DNA of 64,000 nucleotides from Endocalyx cinctus (GCA_001600455.1 BCKC01000005.1:496001-560000); one strand, 5' to 3'; numbered from the stretch's first letter, positions 1-13,625 are shown. Numbers and translations: made by a program. Notes: a model not told the origin generated them from the letters alone.

Positions 1-2857
1 TGCAAGACATGCATATACATAACTCGGTCTCGATCGCTCAACCCCGGATTTATCTTATCAGATCAGGAAGTACCATTGTCTAGGGAGGTTTTTTTGTTTT
101 CTTTTCTGTCTCTCGTTTCCCCCGTACATGCGGACGTTGTCCTCGGTACACGTGAACAATTGGTTGTGGAGCCATTCCCTCTCTCCTACGCGGAGGTGGA
201 ACCAAGGGTAAATGGAAAAGCCAAGAATATACCAAGAACGGGACGAGTAATATCAGATAGGCAATGTTTTACAGCCTACCTATGCTGTCAGACTACGGAT
301 GGAATCAGAAAAAGATCATTGGCTGCTCGGTATCGGTAACGTGGTCTGATTACATGTACGGAATCGAGAATCTGAAAAAGAGGCAGCCAACAACGTTCAT
401 AGAGGATAAAACGGCAAGATGAGCTGAAAAGGAAAGTAAAAAAGGTGACGTGAAAATTGAAAAAGAGTGGTAGGATAAGGTAAGAAATTGCCGCAGGAGC
501 CGTGATCGGTCTTTACTTATTGGACAAGAAGGATATTTCGGAATGTCACTCTCTTGAACATCAAAACCATGGTGAGAAAAAAAAAATAGAACAATGATTT
601 ATTGACTCCAGACACTGGTCGAACATCTTGCGGCTTTCCGAATAAAGAAAGAAAAAGTGAAAAAGTAAAAAACCCCTCTTTCTATTCCTGAAGTTATGCT
701 CCGGACCGAGTGGGTCATAAGAATACAAAATAGAATATAACGAAACGAAACGAAACGAAAGGCCAACATCACACTAAGAAAAACCAAGAACTGGGGAAGC
801 TGAAAGTAGTCAGGGGTGTGGGTGTGAAAGGAAAGTTGGGTTAGCGTTGGTAACTCAGTAACCAACTTAACTAACTGCTCAGAGTGATCGATCTAGAAAT
901 AAGGAGATGCATGGTTGGAAGTATCATCTGTATAGAAGAAATAATAATAAAAATAACAGGCAATCATGATCTCGTATTTCTTTTCTTTGACAAACCGGTC
1001 CTTGTGTACTGGATTAAGTTGTATTGCGTAGAATTATATAGTGTGCCGTTGCTATTATCTTGGCTCTTCTGAGGCGAAGTTGAAAGAAAGAAATTACCAC
1101 CCACTCGCAAAACATCCGAGGCCTCCCAAGTAAAGCGGGGAACCGGACGCGGAGTTGCATCCGATGTGTTCTGTGGACCGGAGCTGACGTATAACGGTTT
1201 AAGCCCGACGTGGAGGGAGTGTGAAAAAAAAAGGAAAAAGAAAAGAAAGTTAGATGAAAAAGAAGTAAAAAAAGCCGAGTGTGTGTACGAGAGAATTGGT
1301 GTATCCATATTCATCCAATGTTAGGTAGTACCAAAATATCAATCACTAACCCAGAGATAAGGGAGAGAATATGCACAGACAAGGTTAAGCTGGAAACCTT
1401 GAAAAAGTCCAGATCATTGTGGAAACTCTGAGATGTCCCACCCCCGAACTGCCCGAGGTGTAAGAGACCCATCACCTAATCTAAATTCGAGACTGTAGTG
1501 GCTGAGTATATGTTTGTGCATATAGTAGTGTATGTGTATGAGACGTTTCTGGTTGAGGAGCTAGGAAAGGGGAGTGGGCACGGATTGGTTTATTGTTCAT
1601 ATTACCACTCAGCCACTACTACAACTACATATGACCGTGACAAGGACAATTACCTAGCATTCTACTACTATAACTACACGTACTTAGTAATTACCTACCT
1701 ACATACATATATGTACATATATATGTACGTACATATTTATGCCAAGTTGGCTTGTCATTCCTTGGCTCTTGGGTTCAACTTTTACCTATTGGTCCTAGTT
1801 GCCTGCCCGAGTATCTCTTTTTTTTATTTTATATATATAACACCATCGTATCACGATTTACGTACAACTGACTCGATCGTAACCCAATCATATTTCTGTG
1901 CCTTTGCCCTTTCACGCCCTCTCGTCTTTGACCCCACAGGGTTTCTTACTACCATAGTACAACTTGTGGGGAATCGTAATGGCGGAGAGTGGGGACGGGG
2001 GGTGAGATAATTTGGGGGTCGAGCAAATAAAAAAAAAAGGTGATTTTAAAAGATGTAGGAGTTACCCAGTTGCGTATCGAGCGTGAAGGGAGGAAGAAGA
2101 AGAAGGAGGAGGAAGAGAAAGAGGAGGGGGGGGGGGGGGGGTATCTGGAAGACTTATTATCAACAAGATCGTCTCCCTTGAGTTGTGGTCGGACATCCCG
2201 CTTTCATCTGGTTGCATGGTTGTATCGCATATTATACATATGCATAGGTAAAAACAGGTACATTACTAAATCACAAGTTCACATCTATCTGCAATTAGTC
2301 AAAGACATCAAAGTATCACTGATTGCCGTTCTAATGCAACCTGGAGCAGTCATAACGGTGGCGTCCAGTAGTGATTGATCCCAAGAAATGCATGGACTGA
2401 CCGATTACCTAAAATTGGACCAAAGGCTAAATTGACTCGAGAATACGTGTATGTACGTGTATACGTATACTAAAGAAGAAGAAATAAGTAAGTTAAATAA
2501 GTCAATACATAAGTAAAGTACTGTACAGCAATCTAATTATCTAGTGTACGTATGTATAGTCCTTCCTATCTACCGTATACACATCATCAACTTTCTAGTT
2601 AGCCAGGTATACCCATCCATCCATCTATCCAATCCATACCTTGGATATGTACTCCGTATTTAGAATATGTACGTACATTCCAACGCATAAGTACCTTGAG
2701 TATTGTCGAGTACTTACTGCGTAAGTACAGAGTAGTATAATAAGTATTTATGTATGTATTAACCTATCATAAGTGAGAGAATATATAACACAGTCTGGAA
2801 CATATAGCATATCAGAAACGAAACGAAGAGAGATAAAAAAAAAAAACCGCTCCTTGT

Positions 2858-2899
2858 GAGACGAGATTTTCACTCAAAACAGTCATTTGATCTCGTCTC
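2858..2899. repeat. Inverted repeat, 10-bp stem
   Basis: GAGACGAGAT at 2858-2867 is exactly complementary to ATCTCGTCTC at 2890-2899, with a 22-nt loop. It lies in gene-free DNA. Function is unknown and it may be chance or a transposon-end relic. Confidence 0.4.
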
Positions 2900-3263
2900 G
2901 TGGTAAAATTTAGGATTAGCTCTTGGCCTTTAAGATTTCAAGGATAAGGACCCTTTGCCCCGTCTAAAAATATTTTGTTGATCATAAGAATACTTTTGGA
3001 AGAAGATGAGGCAGATGAGGATGAAGAAAGGGATTTCCTATTTAGGGAAGCCGAAGTCTTTCATTGGTCTAAGTGTAATGTTTATCCCCATTAATTCGGA
3101 TGTAAAATTAGTTTAGCGTATGGAGTACCCTATTAGTGTACCTAAGTCATGTTTTACTAGGGTCATTTAGGGTCATGTAGGGGAGTTGTTTAAGTGTTGT
3201 TTATGTATATTACAGCATGTACCGTACAGTAGTGTACATATAGTGCTGGGTAAGCTACTATAG

Positions 3264-3293
3264 GTAACTGTAAGTAACTGTAAGTAACTGTAG
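3264..3293. repeat. Tandem repeat, three 10-nt units
   Basis: Three consecutive copies of GTAACTGTAA occur, the last ending in G. It is a minisatellite-like patch in gene-free sequence. Confidence 0.8.
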
Positions 3294-4896
3294 GGGGTAC
3301 GGTAGAGTAGCTAAGATAGTTTATGGGGAAGGAAATAGAGCGAAACTATAGGTCACTTACGCTGGCGGTCTACAGAACGTAGAGGCTTACAAGCATTCGG
3401 ACTTACAGCCTTAGCGTCTGTCCTAGCGCGTCCCAGCCAAAGGTGTGGGAAATATGGGGATAAATCGAGAAGGCTAAACCTCAAGTTACCTAGTCTTACT
3501 TAACATAACGAACGTAAACCCTGATAAAAAGCCATTCACTCCATTTTCTAAAATGTTCGAGACCCTTAAAGAAACAACAAAAAAATTCAGATTACTGAAA
3601 TATCCAATTCCTTGTATCGTCTTGTGACAGCTCAAATTTTTCCCTTTTTTTCTTTTTCTCTCACATCCGAATCTAATTTATCAATGCCCCCCGTTTCCTT
3701 CACCGGTCCTTGCTTCAGGGTCCTGTCGCGGGGACTCCATACCGAAATTAGTAGCACCACCTATCTTTCACATGAGACGTACAAAGAGTTGAAGATGCGG
3801 AGCAACGTCAGACCAAGGTGGAATTTTCTCTACTTTTCTTTCTGAATCGTTTAGTTATCGTGAAGTTTCATTGAAGTTTACTAAACTATACCACTTTTTT
3901 TTTTCCCACCCCCTTTTTCTTTCGTACTCAAAAGTACTAAACCACGGGGGTGAGGGGGGGCCACAAATGGGGGCCAGTTAGAAAGAAAAAAAAAAGGAGA
4001 GAGAAAAACAAAGAGAGAGGAAAAGAGAGAGAGGACGTTCAAGTTTAGCTCTTGTTGCATATGTCGTACCCCGATCAAGCCGATCTGAGTATCTGTCTAA
4101 CCTCAAAGGTTCACCCGTCTTTAGTCCTTACTACTAACCAACTATGTACATTCTGTTCTTTGCCTTACCCGTCAGGAAATTAAACGATAGGTCAATTTTG
4201 TCCCGACCTGTTGCCCAGAACCTCCATTCGAGGTACCGGAATACTAATACCAGCCATTATTGTATTATTTATTATTTATTATTATGATATGAGATGATAA
4301 TAATATGACTATCATCGACCAGGCATATATACGGTCTCTATATTGAGATACGTACCATTCATATAAGTACCACGCACATTACATATCTTCCCAATATATG
4401 TACATATTGTTGCATATCTCGCTTGGCGCCTTTAGTACATCTCTCCTCCAAAAAAAGGAAGCCACGATACTTGAAACGGGACTCGAGCTTTACTATATAT
4501 GACGTTAGACGAATGAATCCACCGTCCACCTAACCTGACTGACTTAAATACGAGCCAAAGGATCGTTACTCACTTCTACTTTTTTTTCCTCATCAACTCT
4601 CATGACCTTTCTCCCATCTTAGATCCCTTCTACTAAGCAATTTTTTTTTTATAACTCCGTTACCCACGTGCTCTTGAGAATCATCCTTTCTTCTATAAAG
4701 TGCTTACTTGCTACTCTCTCGACTGGCCTATAGATCTTAGTCTTATCCCTCCCTTCTTTGTTTTCCTCTTCTCCCCCCCCCATCCGTCTAATACCACACA
4801 AACCAACCTTTCTCACCCATCCCCAACACCCTCTAGCCTAAGAGCTACTCTTAGACCTAAACCTAATACATAATAACACAACCTTGATTTGTGACC

Positions 4897-6103
4897 ATGA
4901 CATCTATAGCGCCTAAAGTAGGTCGAGTCGTGCCGTCGGTCGGAAGACTCGCCCGCGCCGGCCCGCGACTCACTGCTTGCACCTGTTCTATCACCGCATC
5001 TTCCGCCGCCAGATTTGTCTCGTACAAGTCGGCTTTCAGGGAAACGCGGGCGCGGTACACTACTACTACGCCTCAACCCGTGGACCCGTCTCCTCCTTCT
5101 CTGAAGGCTACCAAGCCGTCTGGGATGAAGGCGCCGAAGAAGATCCTTCCTGAATTTGACCTGCAGGGTAAGGTCATCATCGTCTCCGGTGGTGCTCAGG
5201 GTCTCGGCCTCGTGCAGACCGAAGCCTTGTTGGAAGCGGGAGCTATAGGTACGTTAAAAAAATCCCTCTAGAGGGATTAAGCAAAACCTAGGCAGTTAAG
5301 CTAACCAAAGTAACACAAAAGTTCACGTTTTTGACCGCCAGCCTGAGCCGGCAGTTGGATCTAAATACGCGACGGTGGCTCGCCGGGCGACGGAAGAGCT
5401 CGGCACGGCGCTGTACTACCACCAGATAGACGTGCGAGACGGCGTCGGTGAGCTGAACGGGCTGACCGAGTCCATCGTGAACCAGCACGGCCACGTCGAT
5501 GGTTTGATCGCCGCGGCCGGCGTTCAGCAGGAGACCCCGGCTCTCGAATACACCGCGGCCGACTCTGACCGAATGCTCGGGATTAACGTCACGGGTGTTT
5601 TGATGACGGCCCAGGCCGTCGCTAAGCAGATGGTGCGGATGGGCAAGCCCGGAAGCATCGTCTTGATCGCTAGCATGAGTGGTACCGTCGCCAACAGGGG
5701 ATTGATTTGCCCGTAAGTTTTCCTCCCCTCTTTTCTCATATATATATACACACACACACAAAAAAAAAAGACATTAGACTAAAATTACTTTTCCCCTTAA
5801 TGCAGAGTCTACAACGCCTCCAAAGCGGCCGTCATCCAGTTAGGCCGAAACCTGGCCTCGGAGTGGGGCGAGCACGGGATCCGGGTCAACACCATCTCCC
5901 CCGGTTACATAGTGACCGAGATGGTGGAGAAGCTGTTCGACAGCTACCCGGAGCGCAAGGCAGAGTGGCCCCGGCAGAACATGCTGGGAAAGCTTAGCCG
6001 TCCCGAGGATTACCGTGGAGCCGCCGTCTTCTTGCTCAGCGATGCTAGCGTGTTCATGACCGGCTCCGACTTGCGGATCGACGGTGGTCACTCCGCTTGG
6101 TAA
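4897..6103 (+). CDS. Short-chain dehydrogenase/reductase, possibly mitochondrial
   Basis: A classical SDR that reduces or oxidises an alcohol/carbonyl with NAD(P)H; its closest feel is the fungal arabinitol/sorbose-type polyol dehydrogenases. Exons are 4897-5248, 5322-5712 and 5806-6103, giving 346 aa. Visible features are the cofactor motif SGGAQGLG (about residues 97-104), AAAG in place of the usual NNAG (181-184), NVTG (206-209), catalytic Ser235 and the YNASK motif with Tyr250 and Lys254. The first 60 residues are rich in Arg, Ser, Thr and Ala and nearly free of acids, which suggests a mitochondrial presequence. The start is the ATG at 4897; an in-frame GTG two codons upstream is not used. 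The polyol substrate is inference from general resemblance only. Confidence 0.88.
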
Positions 6104-6861
6104 ATTCTTTTTCCCCTCATGTACACCCACCCCTTAGCCAACTAATTACTCTTTGTCTTACTGTCGGGTTTCTTTTTTCTTGTTGTCCGCGGGAAAGAAC
6201 CTTAATATGAGTGGTGGCGGATTTGGAAGCTGGAAAGTATAATGGGTGGCGTGAGGAGAGGAGTGAGAGGAAGAGAGAGGATAATTAATCCATGGAGATA
6301 ATGAAAAAAGGAGATGAGTGTTAAAGAGTAGTAATAGCACTGTAATGCGTGAATAGAACGAGATGCAGAAGAAAATAATCGAATTAACCAATGAGAAAGA
6401 AAACATGGGATGGTATATGCGGGTTTAGTCTCTGGGAAGCGTTATTCTCAACGCGACAGACAGATTGTACATGCCGGAATGAAACATATAATATCTAGCT
6501 ATACCATAATTTTTATCAACTTGCATAATATTTCTTTCCTAATGTCGTGATTGGTATATATATATATATAAAGAGTAGCTTGTTTCTGAAATGAACAATG
6601 TCAATAAGTAGGAAGTTTTTGGGTATCGCGTATCATTCAAGGTATCGTACATCATTGATTCGTACGTAGTAGACGCTTTAAGTAGTCTAATACAAGGTAT
6701 CTAAGCCGGGTTTCCCTCCCTTCCCCCCATCTTTTTTATACACACACACATATATATATATATATATACATACACCTGGTTCTTCCCCTCCTATTTTCTC
6801 ACCCTTTTTTTTTTTTTATCAACAACCGCACCGTGCCGGGAAAGAAAGGAATTCAAATTCC
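6104..6861. other. Intergenic, no gene seen
   Basis: This is the space between two convergent genes. It contains TA microsatellites (about 6558-6571 and 6749-6768) and pyrimidine tracts. No supported gene was found. Confidence 0.6.
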
Positions 6862-7566
6862 TCACACCGTAACCGGCACGACCACCCCCTTCCTCCCTAA
6901 CCTCTCCACGACCCCTTCCTTCAACCTCAACCTCCTCTCGATCTCGCCGGGAGAGTATTCCGGGCCCCCGAAATTCCGCCAAGCCAGGACCTGCTTGATC
7001 GTGTTGACGTCCAAAAACTCCTTTCCCGCGCTCGCGGGCATCTCGAACTCCGACTGCGCCCGCAGCTGGATCCGCGCGCGCGCCGATAGCGCCGCGTTCA
7101 AGGGCGATTTGGCCGCCGGTAAGGTCGTCGAGGCCGTCGACGAGTTGGATAAGGTCGGCTGCGGCGTCGCGATGCCCATCCGCTGCAGACGGCGGCTGAA
7201 TTCTTCGCTCGTCTCGGCCGAGAAGGGGTTGTGCGTGTTCATGCTGGTGGAGGGGTCGATGCCGTCGGCTTTTATGGCTGGAAGTGAGAGAGAGGAGGGG
7301 TTAGCTTTTTTTTTTTTTTTTTTTTTTAAGAGGGTGAGTAATAAAACGGACGAATAAATAGAAGAGAGTGAAAGTTAAAACAGGGAAGCGGCAGAAGAAG
7401 AAAACTTACCGTCGTCTTTTGAGAATGAAGCTTTAGGAACTGGACCATTTCTTCTCGGAGGAGACGGACGCGACACGGGCGGTGGCGGAACGGCGCTGCC
7501 GGGTGACGATCTGGTCGGAAACTTGCGTGTTGCTGCTTGGACGGGCTTGGAAGATTGGGCCCCCAT
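6862..7566 (-). CDS. Small conserved fungal protein with N-myristoylation motif
   Basis: Two exons (7410-7566 and 6862-7277 on the minus strand) encode 190 aa. The protein begins MGAQSSKP, a good N-myristoylation signal (Gly2, Ser6), so membrane anchoring is likely. A Pro/Ser/Arg-rich linker follows (about residues 10-50), then a predicted helical region after the sequence ADGIDPSTS, ending in a basic C-terminal segment. The arrangement resembles a family of roughly 190-aa Pezizomycotina proteins often annotated as helix-turn-helix domain proteins. I cannot confirm a DNA-binding fold or a function from sequence alone. The 132-nt intron is anchored by GTAAG and CCAG and contains a long poly-T run on the plus strand (from about 7306). 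Confidence 0.7.
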
Positions 7567-8451
7567 GATGATTATTATTTAGGTATTTATTCCTATTCTC
7601 TTTCCGATTATATATGCGCAATGTTCAATGTCAATTCTTATGGGTAGGTAAGTTGAGAGATCGCTGGTTCATTTCGGATCGGGATGGTTCGATAAATGAC
7701 GTTATATCAATGTATAATAAATCTGCAAAGCTATTCCCACTATTAAAAGAGCTTGGGCCATTTATACAGTATATATTACAAAATACACTGTATCTTAGCT
7801 TCGGCTGAATAAGCTGTCGATCAAGTTGCAGAGAAAGTGACGATGTTACACACATTATTCCTAAACCCCTTGCTGCTCTGTCTGAATGTGCACCCGCAGT
7901 AATGTCATTTGAGCCTCATCGGTAGCTTTCCTGCCAATGGTTTCGTCTGCGTGCCCTTCCCGTACGATCGTATTTATATTTTAAGTTCTCACGTAATATA
8001 CAATCTTGAAGCCGGCTACTGACCACATAACTCGTAACTGTCGATGGCTCAGGAATTATGTCGCTGAACACACTAATTGATACCATCATTTTTTCCTACT
8101 CTTGGATCTGGTAATTGAAGCATCTATATATCAAGTTCTTTTGAGTTACCTTGATCTTGAATATAGGTACTTAGAAATCTATGCTTACATTATAACCAAA
8201 CTGGCCAAGGCTGGGCGAATAGGGTAAAATTCAAGTAACACACGGTGATAGAAGTAATAATTGGTCAATTCTCTCTGTTGACTCACCTGCAAGTGTGTCT
8301 CATACAATGCTACGCTTGCAGTGCATATATTTCGGTGTGTAACGGATCCCCAATGTTCCGATTCCGAAGACGACAAGTCAATTAACCACCAGTGGTGCGA
8401 TAAGTTCTTGTTATCATTACTCTAGATCAACTAACTTAATATTCGAAAAGC
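7567..8451. other. Intergenic, no gene seen
   Basis: AT-rich spacer between the 5' end of the small myristoylatable protein gene and the 3' end of the aldehyde dehydrogenase gene. Short frames here show no domain or codon-like composition. Confidence 0.6.
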
Positions 8452-10101
8452 TTAATTCCTCCAGGTAATGGTCTTCGTCCTGATATACTCATCTACTCCG
8501 ACACCCGAATTAAACCTGCCGTATCCGCTAGCCTTAGCTCCTCCGTGGGGTAGCGCGACCTCGTCGTGAACCGTCATGTTATTGATATGAACGGCGCCGG
8601 TCTCGATGTTCTTAGCGAATCTGAGACCGACCCTCAGGTCTTCGGTGAATACGGCCGACGACAGGCCGTACTCGGTATCGTTAGCGATCTTGAGGGCCTC
8701 TTCCTCCGACTCGACCTCTAACAAGCTCACGGTAGGACCGAACGACTCGGTCTTGTAGATGTCCATCTCGGGCGTGACCTTCTCGATGACGGCGGGGCTC
8801 AGCCTAGTCTTGGTCGACTCCTCGAGGCTCAGGTCGCCGAGCAAGACCGAAGCGCCCTTGCTGACGGCGTCCTGCCGGAGCTTCTTGTTCTTCTCCACGG
8901 CCGGCCCGTTGATGAGGACCATGGCCCCCGGGAAGATCTTGCCGCTCGTCTCGACTAGCTTGGCCTTGAACGGCTCGGCTACCTTCTTGTGCACGATGAT
9001 CCGCTCCGTGCTCATGCAGATCTGGCCCGAGTGGATGAAGGCTCCGAGGGCGCACTGCTGCGCCGCGAGGTCGAGGTCCGCGTCTTCCCATACGATGGCC
9101 GGCGCTTTGCCTCCGAGCTCTAACACTACTGGTTTCAAGTATTGACCAGAGAGTTTTCCGACTATGGTGCTTCTGTGTCAGCGGGTATTCTAACGAATGA
9201 AGTATATGGTAAATGTATGGAGAGTCAGTTCGACTTCTCCATCCTAATCTTAGGTGATAGCCCACTAGGGATATAGGGAGGTAGGTAGTAGATAGGGTCG
9301 CTTACTAATTCTACCCACACCGGTGCTTCCGGTAAAGTTGATCTTCTTGACTTCCGGATGAGCAATAAGGGTTTCCGTCACCGACGCAGCGTGGGCCGGA
9401 TCGGTAGCTATGAAGTTTATCACACCCTTAGGAAGACCGGCTTCCTGGAATATGGCTGTGATGCTTTGCAGCGTTCGGGGAGACCACTCCGACCCCTTCA
9501 AGACCACGGTACAACCTGCCGCAATAGGGTACAATATCGAACGTGTGCCTAAGATATATGGCGCATTCCTATTTGAAGTGAATTTTAGTTTCTTTTTTTT
9601 TTTTTTTCTTTTTTCAAGAGCCCACAAAATGTATATGAGATTCATCAAGACCTACCACGGCGCGATAGCGAGAACAACTCCGTAAGGCTCCTTCACGACC
9701 ACGGCGCTAATACTGGGGTCGCCCGGAGTAGGCATAGCGCCGGCGATGCTGCTTATCCGACCGGCGGCGTCTTTGACCATGTCAACGGTGACGTTCAAGT
9801 TGAACTGGCCCCAGCTCTCGGGCACGCCGAGCTCGTCGGTGATATACTGGCATATCTCCGGTCGCTTCTTCTCCATGATCTCGGCCGCTTTGAGCAAGAT
9901 ATCCCTCCGGGCGGCAGGGAGAGTGTTCCTCCATTCTTTACCGGCCGCGGCGGCGGCCTCGACGGCGGCGACGGCGTCAGAATCGGTCGCGATACCGCAT
10001 CGGCTGACTACTTTTCCCGTGTCGGGAGAAGTTACCTCGAAAACGTTCTCCGGGATACGTTCTTCCCCGTTAATGAGGAAAGGGACCGTGTACACAGACA
10101 T
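8452..10101 (-). CDS. NAD(P)+-dependent aldehyde dehydrogenase (salicylaldehyde/vanillin type)
   Basis: It oxidises an aldehyde, probably aromatic, to its carboxylic acid in the cytosol. Exons on the minus strand are 10101-9656, 9568-9306 and 9161-8452, giving 472 aa, the usual family length. Visible motifs are APWNAP with the conserved Asn150, FTGSTGVG (cofactor contact), LELGGK with general base Glu251, and SGQIC with catalytic Cys285. The second intron has several AG candidates; only the CCATAG acceptor before 9161 keeps the frame and restores the conserved VGRII stretch, whereas nearer AGs hit a stop. The start ATG at 10101 lies just downstream of a long purine/pyrimidine tract. The aromatic substrate is inferred from overall similarity to fungal salicylaldehyde and vanillin dehydrogenases, not from a diagnostic residue. 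Confidence 0.92.
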
Positions 10102-11316
10102 CTTTTTTTCTTCTTCTTCTTTCTTCTTTCTCTTTTTCCTTTTTCTTTTCACGAAACCTCTTTTTCTATTTATCAGAAGTGGGGTTTTGTTTTTATGATA
10201 AGCGATTGGTAACTGAAGTACTCTGTTCTCGCCAAAAAAAAGATATGCACTAACAATAAATGCTCGGGACCTCAGTACCGATGGGAGTACAAGTTTACAA
10301 TGTCCGGAGGGATTACTACAATTAGGGAACAACTATATATATATATAATAGGTAAGCACTTTGTAATTCCTCCTTAATCCCCTTAACGCATATACTACCT
10401 CAAGTACCGATCCATGGCATATTTTTATTTCGTCCACTTTAACATTTCCCCTCATCACTGCGTACTAATGAACTAAACCCTTTAACGAGGAGTCGTATCC
10501 ACCGTACCAAAATGCTCTTGGCCGAGACTAGTTCAACTTGTTACAAGTAAACTTGGCAATTTTTGGTCCGCGGAAAAAAAGAGTGCGACGACAATACCAG
10601 ACCCAATACCAGACCCTCGGAGCCGACAATATCAAGTGATTAACACAAAGTAATGAATACAGCGTATCGTATCTAGTCAATGCAGTATAATAACTATATG
10701 CGGTATTCACAATACCGTGAAACTGATAACTTATTTTATTCTACTACTGTACTATCGTAAACACCTACATATATACATACGTACTTGAGTATGTATAGTA
10801 CGCGCGGAAAACGCCACGGCATATTTAATACATATAGAAATACTCCGTATAATTACTTAGGACTAAGTAGATAGTAGGGTTACCCCGCGACAGTAGGGAA
10901 GTTGAAAAAGTAGTGTAGGACATAATTATATAAAATACAGCCCCACAGAAATAGAGACGGCAGGGGACCACGAGATTATCTATTTTATTCTGAGATAAAC
11001 GAATACTTTTTTTGCAACTACGATACATGATAAATAAGCTAATTAAGTAGTATTAGGCGTATGATCAAGTACACGTGTGTGAGATAATTAACTATATATT
11101 TGGCCCCTGTTATCTTGTTCTCTCTCCAGTAGAATTTACAAGTATCGCGTATGAGAGTAACTTGGGCTGTATCAATCACTGTTCCTAGTTGTACTAGAAG
11201 ACCTACATTTCCGTCTTCTCCACTTCAGCTGAAAACACCACGTGCTACACCAATCTACCAGGTTGTTGTTTTATGCTTAGTTGTACCATCCTGTCTCGAC
11301 ACTCTAATCTAATGAA
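10102..11316. other. Intergenic, no gene seen
   Basis: AT-rich 1.2 kb between the 5' end of the aldehyde dehydrogenase gene and the 3' end of the GH43 gene. It contains one copy of the recurrent 9-mer TACTCCGTA (10841-10849). No supported coding sequence. Confidence 0.6.
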
Positions 11317-13625
11317 TCAATTCTCTTTGATCGTGATAGTAGAAAAATCGGCCGGGTCTAAAACGGGTTCCCAATTCCCAAAAGAATAAATACCAAACAT
11401 GACACCGCAAAACGCTGCTCCAACCGGCGGCGTTGCTGTGAGCGCTTCGGATGAAATTTCTACCTCGAAAGATGTTTGTTCTTGTTCTTGCTCTCCCCCC
11501 TCTCTCACGGTACCGTAATCGGCAGTATCTAGTATTTCCAAGCGCATGGCGTAGCTTATCGGCGACGCTTGGATTTCCATGTGGAACCTCGTCTCAGCGC
11601 TAACCGCTCTCAATGGCGACGCCGAGAGTGACAGCGGGTAAGTCGTCTGTGCGTATACATGCGCATTAGTGGAACCCCCTCTCTACACATCTACAGTTCA
11701 AAAGAAAAAAAAAAGATTTAATTGATATTTTCGCCAATATCTGGTAAATCTAATAAAAAAAAGACGGTAAGACAGACCTCAAACAAACCAGGTTGACCGG
11801 TCGGCCGTCGTATAACGATGGTCTTTACGTGTTCCGTGCTATTCGGCTGCGCGCATGTCGTGATACCTACGGACGCGTACGAGTACTGATTCCACCATAA
11901 CACGATCCCGGCCTCGTGCCCGGGCGTCCTGGGATGGAACTGCATCTCCGCGGCAAACGTTTCGGTATACGAGGTCTGTTTTCGCAGCAGCATCGCCGGC
12001 GCCTCGGGACTGGATAGGTTGTAGCAGTTGCCGTACAGCCGGAGATAGCCTGGCCGCTCCGCTAGGGAATAGCACCGCTTGAGTGGCGTGTCTGACGACG
12101 AAGCTATATTTTAGTCTGGGCCTCCGCGTTGGGGATGATCTTTATTTTATTTTGAGAAATGCGAAGTAATAGGAAATGGGGAAAGCTGACTTTTTTGATA
12201 CCAACCGAGCTCCAGCTCTGCTTCTGTCTGTTGATGCGGATCAAGAGTAGCTTTCCACTTGATATCTCCCGGTTTAACATCACTCACCAACAGCTGCCGG
12301 ACAGGGTTTCTGCCCAGAGTCTGTAACGTGACGTTTCGCCCTTCGTTGAAGACGGGCCAGTCATCTGCCCAGTCGACTTTAACGAGGAAAGTCTCGCGGC
12401 CTGGGGGAAAACAGGTTTAGAGGGATTAACCAGAAAAAAAAATATGATATAAAATACTCCTCTTACTCAGGCAGAATAAGAAAAAACATCGACTTACCCA
12501 ACGGCGGCTCAAAAGGAAACTTCCCATCAGCCGTCCTAGCCGGTCTGACTCCCAAGAAAACAGCCCACCAATTCCCCTCCCCGTCGCAAAACACGTCCGC
12601 GTGCCCCGTCCTCTGCACCTCCTCGTCCGGGCCATTATACCACAAAGGTTTCCCGCCGTCGCCCCCTCGCTCGTCCTCTTCCCACGGTCCGTACACGCCC
12701 TCGCGGCTGCGGAAGACCCATTCCTGGTGCCCGGCCTCGGTGCCGCCCTCGGCCGTGAACAGGTAGTAATACCGGCCCCGCCGCAAGATGTGCGAACCCT
12801 CGGCCAATCCGTGGGGGCTCCGCCGGATCGCGCGCGGAGGCGTCAGGGTCCGGCCCGTCGGCAGGTCGATCTCCGATACGTGGATCCCGAAGTCTTTGAG
12901 CTTGGAATCCGGGGCTCGGTCCGCGAGTCGGACGGTCGTTGATAGGTATACTTTGCCGGTTGCGTCATCCCAGAAGAGCTATTTTTTTTTTTTTAAAAAA
13001 AAAAAGGGTAGGTTAGTCAGATTTTAGTGGTGAAGGATAGGGACAGATATGAGAAAAGGGGGTGGATGAGAAAAAAAAAACACTTACGTCTTGGTCAAAC
13101 CCCGGATTATCAAAGTAGATCGGATCGGACCACGAGGCGTCGTCCCAGATATTGTCCGTGTAGACGTAGAAACCCCGGGGAAATATACGTTCCTAATAAT
13201 TCGTATTTAACATGTTTGATTTTCTCCTTTTCACCTAACTTTTTCCCCTTTGTAGACCAAGAAAAAAAAAAGAGGAAAGTACCTACATCACTAGCGGGCC
13301 TATACCGCGAAAACGCTCCCGTGGCGAGATACCATCTTCCCTCATCCTCCCGGTACCGGAGGGTGCTAGCCCAACACCCGGCGCCGGGCTCGACGGTGCG
13401 GAAGTCGATCTGCGACGGCGTCCGCGTCAGCGCGTGTCCGATTAACCGCCAGTTGACCAGGTCCGTCGACGCGTAGATCGCGCATCCCGGGAAATACTCG
13501 AACGTGGAGGTGCTGAGGAAGTACCACGTTTTTCCGTCCGAGGAAGAGGAGGTAGAGGGCACGACGCAGATCGTCGGGTCCGGGTTGAATCCCCGGATGA
13601 TGGGGTTTTGAAATATGGCTGCCAT
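11317..13625 (-). CDS. Glycoside hydrolase family 43 beta-xylosidase/arabinofuranosidase, intracellular
   Basis: An inverting glycosidase expected to release xylose or arabinose from hemicellulose oligomers. Six exons on the minus strand (13625-13287, 13192-13088, 12978-12498, 12400-12206, 12091-11778, 11646-11317) give 587 aa. The five-bladed propeller occupies about residues 1-310, with catalytic base Asp16 in GFNPDP, probable pKa-modulating Asp148 just before LFWDD, and general acid Glu208 in AEGSH. The rest is a beta-sandwich typical of the GH43 C2 domain. No signal peptide is present, so it probably acts on imported oligosaccharides, complementing the secreted GH11 xylanase that lies next to it on the same strand. 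Whether xylosidase or arabinofuranosidase activity dominates cannot be read from the sequence. Confidence 0.9.

Larger units (their letters stand above)
1..4896. other. Gene-free left flank
   Basis: No open frame here has a recognisable domain, and the frames that exist are low-complexity (poly-K, poly-E, poly-F) translations of purine or pyrimidine tracts. The stretch holds TA and GTAC-rich microsatellites around 1690-1730 and 2450-2760, a G-run near 2127, a short tandem repeat (3264-3293) and one hairpin (2858-2899). I see no RNA gene or transposon coding remnant. Confidence 0.6.

Noticed and set aside
1498..2010. 170-codon open frame near the left end
   Set aside because: It is rich in Tyr, Thr and His from TA/GTAC repeats, with no domain, no splice structure and no start context that stands out.
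6833..7357. 174-codon plus-strand frame opposite the small myristoylatable protein gene
   Set aside because: It is the antisense shadow of the real two-exon gene and ends in a poly-Phe run made by the intron's T-tract.
9162..9305. Apparent frameshift between the second and third exons of the aldehyde dehydrogenase
   Set aside because: Nearer AG sites give stops, but the CCATAG acceptor keeps the frame and rebuilds the conserved VGRII segment, so no lesion is needed.
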